Of a DNA stretch of 48,162 nucleotides, positions 45,561-48,162 are shown one piece after another. The stretch comes from an uncultured Synechococcales cyanobacterium (GTDB lineage Bacteria; Cyanobacteriota; Cyanobacteriia; Thermosynechococcales; Thermosynechococcaceae). A program made the translations under genes and the position numbers. The notes beneath the pieces are model-generated. The model did not search any database. It saw nothing but the letters and a program-made list of their open reading frames with translations, and was not told the DNA's origin. The stretch covers positions 1-48,162 of the forward strand of contig CADCWO010000154.1 of assembly GCA_902806435.1 (NCBI GenBank), read 5' to 3'. Position 1 is the stretch's first letter. Every line of letters starts with the position of its first letter.

Positions 45561-45635
45561 TTAATCTTGCTTCGCAGGTGCAATCTTCACTTCGCCTTGA
45601 GGTGAGATAGACACTTGGGCTGCTAAGGCTTCGAT
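45561..45635 (-). pseudogene. C-terminal fragment of the gene at 47290-48079
   Basis: On the minus strand these bases encode IEAL, then QVSISP, GEVKIAP and KQD, followed by a stop. Twenty of 24 residues match the C-terminus of the large gene at the right end of this window, and the DNA is clearly related. The match stops abruptly at about 45636. Nothing upstream of it continues the protein, so this is an orphan 3' remnant, not a functional gene. Confidence 0.85.
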
Positions 45636-45654
45636 GCATTTGATCGTCCTCACC

Positions 45655-45749
45655 TTTACGATCGCTGTCTAAGGGTTGTAACACCAGACATGGCGATCGC
45701 TTAATATCAGTGGAAAATTAAATCTAGCTTTGGGCGATCGCACTCAAGC
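45655..45749 (+). repeat. Direct repeat A, left copy
   Basis: About 95 bases from TTTACGATCGCTGTCT through CACTCAAGC, with two HIP1 copies, recur at 46919-47014 in the same orientation at about 80-85 percent identity by eye. The two copies flank the Rpn/DUF4351 gene. No coding potential was seen in it. Confidence 0.8.
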
Positions 45750-45848
45750 TTACTAAATAATGCAACCGCTGCGATCGCATTGGTAGAAATCCTATTGTTT
45801 GAGCACTACGTCTTTCTTGAGTGAGCTTAGATAGTGCACAATAAGATT

Positions 45849-45864
45849 TCATGATCGATCATGA
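45849..45864. repeat. 16-base palindrome across the Rpn gene start codon
   Basis: TCATGATCGATCATGA is a perfect palindrome that includes the ATG (45851-45853) and codons 2-4. Part of it is set by the family N-terminus MIDHD, but the flanking bases extend it by two positions on each side. It could act as an operator or a translational control structure. Confidence 0.5.
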
Positions 45865-46834
45865 CCGTCTATTCAAAGAATTGCTCTCCACGTTCTTCTT
45901 AGAGTTTGTGGAGCTGTTTTTGCCAGATGTACTGAGTTATTTAGAGCGAGACTCTCTGGTTTTTCTAGACAAGGAGTTATTTACCGATGTCACCTCTGGT
46001 GAACGGCATGAAGCTGACTTGGTAGTCAAAGCCCAGTTTAGAGGGCAAGCCTCGTTTTTTCTGATTCATGTGGAAAGCCAGGCCCAACATCAAGCCGCTT
46101 TTAGCCAGCGCATGTTTCGCTATTTTGCCCGTTTGTATAACAAATACAGCTTACCTGTATATCCGGTGGTCATCTTCTCTTACGATTCACCTCAACGGGA
46201 AGAGCCACGTTCTCATTGGGTAGAATTTCCCAATAAAGTTGTTTTGCAATTTAACTATGAAGTCATCCAGCTTAATCGGCTCAGCTGGCGAGATTTTGTT
46301 CGTCAGAGCAATCCTGTAGCAAGCGCACTCATGGCTAAGATGAACGTAGCCCCGGAGGAACGCCCCAGGGTCAAGCTGGAATGTCTAAGACTGTTAGCGA
46401 CGCTGCGGCTCGACCCAGCTCGGATGCAGTTAATTTCAGGGTTTGTCGATACCTATCTGCGCTTGAGCACAGAAGAAGAACAGCGATTCAGAGTAGAGCT
46501 TGATAGGATTGAACCAGAGGAGCAGGAAGGCGTGATGCAGATTGTGACAAGTTGGTTAGAGGAAGGGCTGCAACAAGGGCTGCAACAAGGGCTGCAACAA
46601 GGGCTGCAACAAGGGCTGCAACAAGGGCTGCAACAAGGGCTGCAACAAGGGCTGCGGGAAGGAGAACTGGCACTCATCTTGCGGCTATTGACTCGTCAAG
46701 TTGGTACTGTTAGTTCTGAATTAGAAGTAAAAATTCGTAAGTTATCTCTATCTCAGTTAGAGGACTTAGGCGAGGCACTACTAGATTTTTCAGATCCAGC
46801 AGAGTTAGTAGCCTGGTTAGAAAATTGCCGCTAA
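45851..46834 (+). CDS. Rpn family recombination-promoting nuclease-like protein with DUF4351
   Basis: This 327-residue protein belongs to the Rpn/YhgA-like PD-(D/E)XK family. It opens MIDHDRLFKELL and carries the active-site set Asp56 (HEADLVV), Glu75 and Gln77 (HVESQ). Rpn proteins of E. coli promote recombination independently of RecA. A seven-fold GLQQ array (residues 239-266) links this to a C-terminal DUF4351 domain (ELALILRLLTRQVG onward). The start lies in a 16-base palindrome. The gene is between two direct repeats (45655 and 46919), which fits a history of local recombination; whether the gene causes this is inference. Confidence 0.88.
   Translation: MIDHDRLFKELLSTFFLEFVELFLPDVLSYLERDSLVFLDKELFTDVTSGERHEADLVVKAQFRGQASFFLIHVESQAQHQAAFSQRMFRYFARLYNKYSLPVYPVVIFSYDSPQREEPRSHWVEFPNKVVLQFNYEVIQLNRLSWRDFVRQSNPVASALMAKMNVAPEERPRVKLECLRLLATLRLDPARMQLISGFVDTYLRLSTEEEQRFRVELDRIEPEEQEGVMQIVTSWLEEGLQQGLQQGLQQGLQQGLQQGLQQGLQQGLREGELALILRLLTRQVGTVSSELEVKIRKLSLSQLEDLGEALLDFSDPAELVAWLENCR
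46565..46648 (+). repeat. 12-bp tandem repeat inside the Rpn gene
   Basis: Seven identical copies of GGGCTGCAACAA encode (GLQQ)7, ending in GLRE. The lack of any sequence difference among the copies points to recent expansion or contraction. Being a multiple of three, changes in copy number keep the frame. All three reverse frames stay open through the array, which creates false reverse-strand reading frames. Confidence 0.95.
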
Positions 46835-47289
46835 TCGCCGTTGGTTTGATGAACTAGGGGTAACTATCTTTCAATCAACTCAAAGATGCGATCGCGCTAC
46901 AGGTAAGCAGTAGTGCCATTTACGATCGCTGTCTACGGGTTGTAATACTGGGCATGGCGATCGCTTAACACCAGTTGAAATTAAACGTCTAGCTTTGTGC
47001 GATCGCACTCAAGCCCAAACAGTATTGCTCTTTCAAATCCCTAAAGGCTAAGCAGTCGCTTCAGCCAAAACTGCCTTGTAGTGCTCTGGTATAGAGGTTT
47101 ATCGCTGTACAAAGATGAACACAGAAAATTATCAGCAATGCTGCCGCTGCGATCGTATCTCTGAAATCATGCTTAGCGATCGCGCTTGTGAGCCCTAAAT
47201 CTAATTTAAAGCAACTACACTAGGTTAGTTCAGTAGAGGTGGTGGCGAAGGGCCAAAAGTTTTAAGCACCCAGAAGTGAGATCGTAATA
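46835..47289. other. Intergenic region with direct repeat A and HIP1 cluster
   Basis: About 455 bases with no gene. It holds the right copy of direct repeat A (46919-47014). Several HIP1 palindromes occur close together. A stretch near 47140-47160 (GCCGCTGCGATCG) resembles the bases right after the left copy (CCGCTGCGATCGCAT near 45768-45780), so the duplicated block may once have been longer. Confidence 0.6.
46919..47014 (+). repeat. Direct repeat A, right copy
   Basis: This is the second copy of the 95-base repeat at 45655-45749, same strand. Both begin TTTACGATCGCTGTCT and end GCGATCGCACTCAAGC. Mismatches and one length change show they diverged some time ago. The pair brackets the Rpn gene. 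Confidence 0.8.
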
Positions 47290-48079
47290 TTAATCTTGCT
47301 TCGGAGGTGCAATCTTCACTTCGCCTTTAGGTGAGATAGACACTTGTCCTCCTAAGGCTTCGATTCGATCAATGGCAAGTTGGCGGGTGCGACCGTCAAC
47401 GGCATTAACTAAAATCATTGTCCAAGAGTTCACTTGAGCTTTTTTACTATCAGGATTACGAGCTAGAAATTGGGCAGATTGGTTAGACAATGCTGCTATC
47501 CTTTTTCCATCTGACTCGTTACTCATGCTGGCCCAGCGTGCCGCCATCTCGTGAGAGTGCTGGGCTGCTTCAGTGTCCCCTAAAAACAGTAATTCATCAG
47601 TGCCTTTATAAAGCCAAATGTAATAGGCCTGTGGCATATCAGGTGAAAGCGACTTTAATCCCTGATTCATTAGGGTAACAGTTCGGTCTGGCCTGCCTGC
47701 ATAGATAGAGCTAGCGACTGAGAAAAAGAGATACGATTTTATAAACCGCGGATCTCGATTAACAATGATTTCAAAATACTCAGGGACCAAGGAGTAGCCT
47801 GTTTGTTGACGAACCTGGCCATCTCCAAAATATTGGAGAAATCCAAGAAAAACCCAATCTGCGATCAAGTTACTGAAGCCAAAAGAAGGAATTTTCTTTA
47901 AGGAATCAAGAGTAATTTTACTAATGCTTCTTCCTTCCTAAGATTTTCAGAAGACGTTGTTTGGGCTGCAATTTTTTTAATCGGGAAAGTTGAAGAGAAA
48001 TGATTACTAATATACACAACGCAGCTAGTGAAAAGTTGCCTAGTGTTCTGAATATGCTTCGATGAGCTTGAAAAACCAT
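47290..48079 (-). pseudogene. Conserved cyanobacterial TPR-like membrane-anchored protein, frameshifted near its N-terminus
   Basis: The main open frame (47290-47868) encodes the C-terminal 192 residues of a cyanobacterial protein with TPR-like helices (IADWVFLGFLQYFGDGQVRQQTGYSL to KIAPPKQD). It has only a TTG to start from. In the same frame family-like residues continue upstream (SLKKIPSFGFSNL) to a stop at 47938-47940. Further upstream on the same strand an ATG at 48079 opens a membrane anchor (MVFQAHRSIFRTLGNFSL then a hydrophobic run), and an intermediate frame encodes SSENLRKEEALVKLLL. Joining the three needs two -1 frameshifts, near 47980 and near 47907. The whole would be about 264 residues. 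No function is known for the family. Confidence 0.7.
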
Positions 48080-48162
48080 TCTAAGTAGAAGGATCTAATT
48101 AAACTTAAAACGCTCGACCAGGTAGCTACCCCGTTGTCCTCTAGATTCAATGCTAGTGATAA

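Noticed and set aside
46565-46648. Tandem array as a CRISPR
   Set aside because: The units are contiguous 12-mers without spacers and are in frame in a coding gene. No CRISPR array was seen elsewhere in the window.
46453-46677. Reverse-strand open frames of Ser-Pro-Cys-Cys or Val-Ala-Ala-Leu repeats
   Set aside because: They are by-products of the 12-bp repeat within the Rpn gene.
46835-47289. HIP1 palindromes as phage or integron attachment sites
   Set aside because: GCGATCGC is abundant across cyanobacterial genomes and occurs in this window inside many genes, so it gives no evidence for integration.

Overview
This window is cyanobacterial chromosomal DNA. The HIP1 palindrome GCGATCGC recurs in coding and intergenic DNA throughout. 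The gene content also points there: a CphB-type bacteriophytochrome with an Rcp-type response regulator, a split pntAA/pntAB/pntB transhydrogenase, a DUF2808 protein, remA-gmk, a tig-clpP-clpX cluster, NrtR-type NAD control, and Uma2 and Rpn/DUF4351 nuclease-fold genes. The species cannot be fixed from the sequence alone; a freshwater or terrestrial cyanobacterium with a moderately large genome fits best. Most of the window is ordinary housekeeping DNA. The two ends, the IS element near 22 kb and the 44.7-48.1 kb tail are the accessory parts.

Layout. 0-2.3 kb: a broken APC-superfamily (KimA-like) permease. 2.3-7.7 kb (minus): trigger factor, clpP, clpX, an alpha/beta hydrolase and an RNase D-like exonuclease; the tig-clpP-clpX part is the classic protein-folding and proteolysis cluster. 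8.1-12.9 kb: asd and dapA (lysine and diaminopimelate synthesis), RNase J, and a convergent PlsC-type acyltransferase. 13.1-13.6 kb: a secreted DUF2808 protein. 14.2-17.1 kb: pntAA-pntAB-pntB. 17.1-18.9 kb (minus): a LuxR-type response regulator and a GT2 glycosyltransferase. 18.9-21.7 kb (minus): pncB-nadD-nrtR, an NAD-salvage operon whose last gene is probably its regulator. Together with pnt this makes a pyridine-nucleotide neighbourhood.

22.0-22.6 kb: an IS200-like element with TnpA only. 22.7-27.0 kb: an unknown gene, a YkvA/DUF1232 protein, glyS, gmk and remA. 27.2-29.0 kb: rqcH (ribosome rescue), divergent from remA-gmk. About 29.07-29.18 kb: an intergenic small RNA candidate with its own terminator. 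29.4-33.5 kb: a pterin dehydratase, a LOG-like nucleotide-binding protein, and a circularly permuted ATP-grasp / alpha-E / surE operon. 33.5-38.7 kb: a divergent EF-G paralogue, a TPR protein, a small unknown gene and an M16 protease. 38.8-44.2 kb (minus): a translationally coupled light-signalling operon, bacteriophytochrome kinase -> Rcp-type regulator -> hybrid kinase with two receivers.

44.8-48.1 kb: an accessory tail with a Uma2 nuclease-fold protein and an Rpn/DUF4351 protein, both carrying in-frame tandem repeats. The Rpn gene sits between two diverged direct repeats of about 95 bp. On the left is an orphan C-terminal fragment of a gene whose longer, frameshifted copy lies on the right at the window end. 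This arrangement suggests repeated local recombination.

The most unusual items are the phytochrome/hybrid-kinase operon, the ATP-grasp/alpha-E/surE operon without its usual partners, the small RNA, the repeat-flanked Rpn locus, and the two multiply broken genes at the ends.
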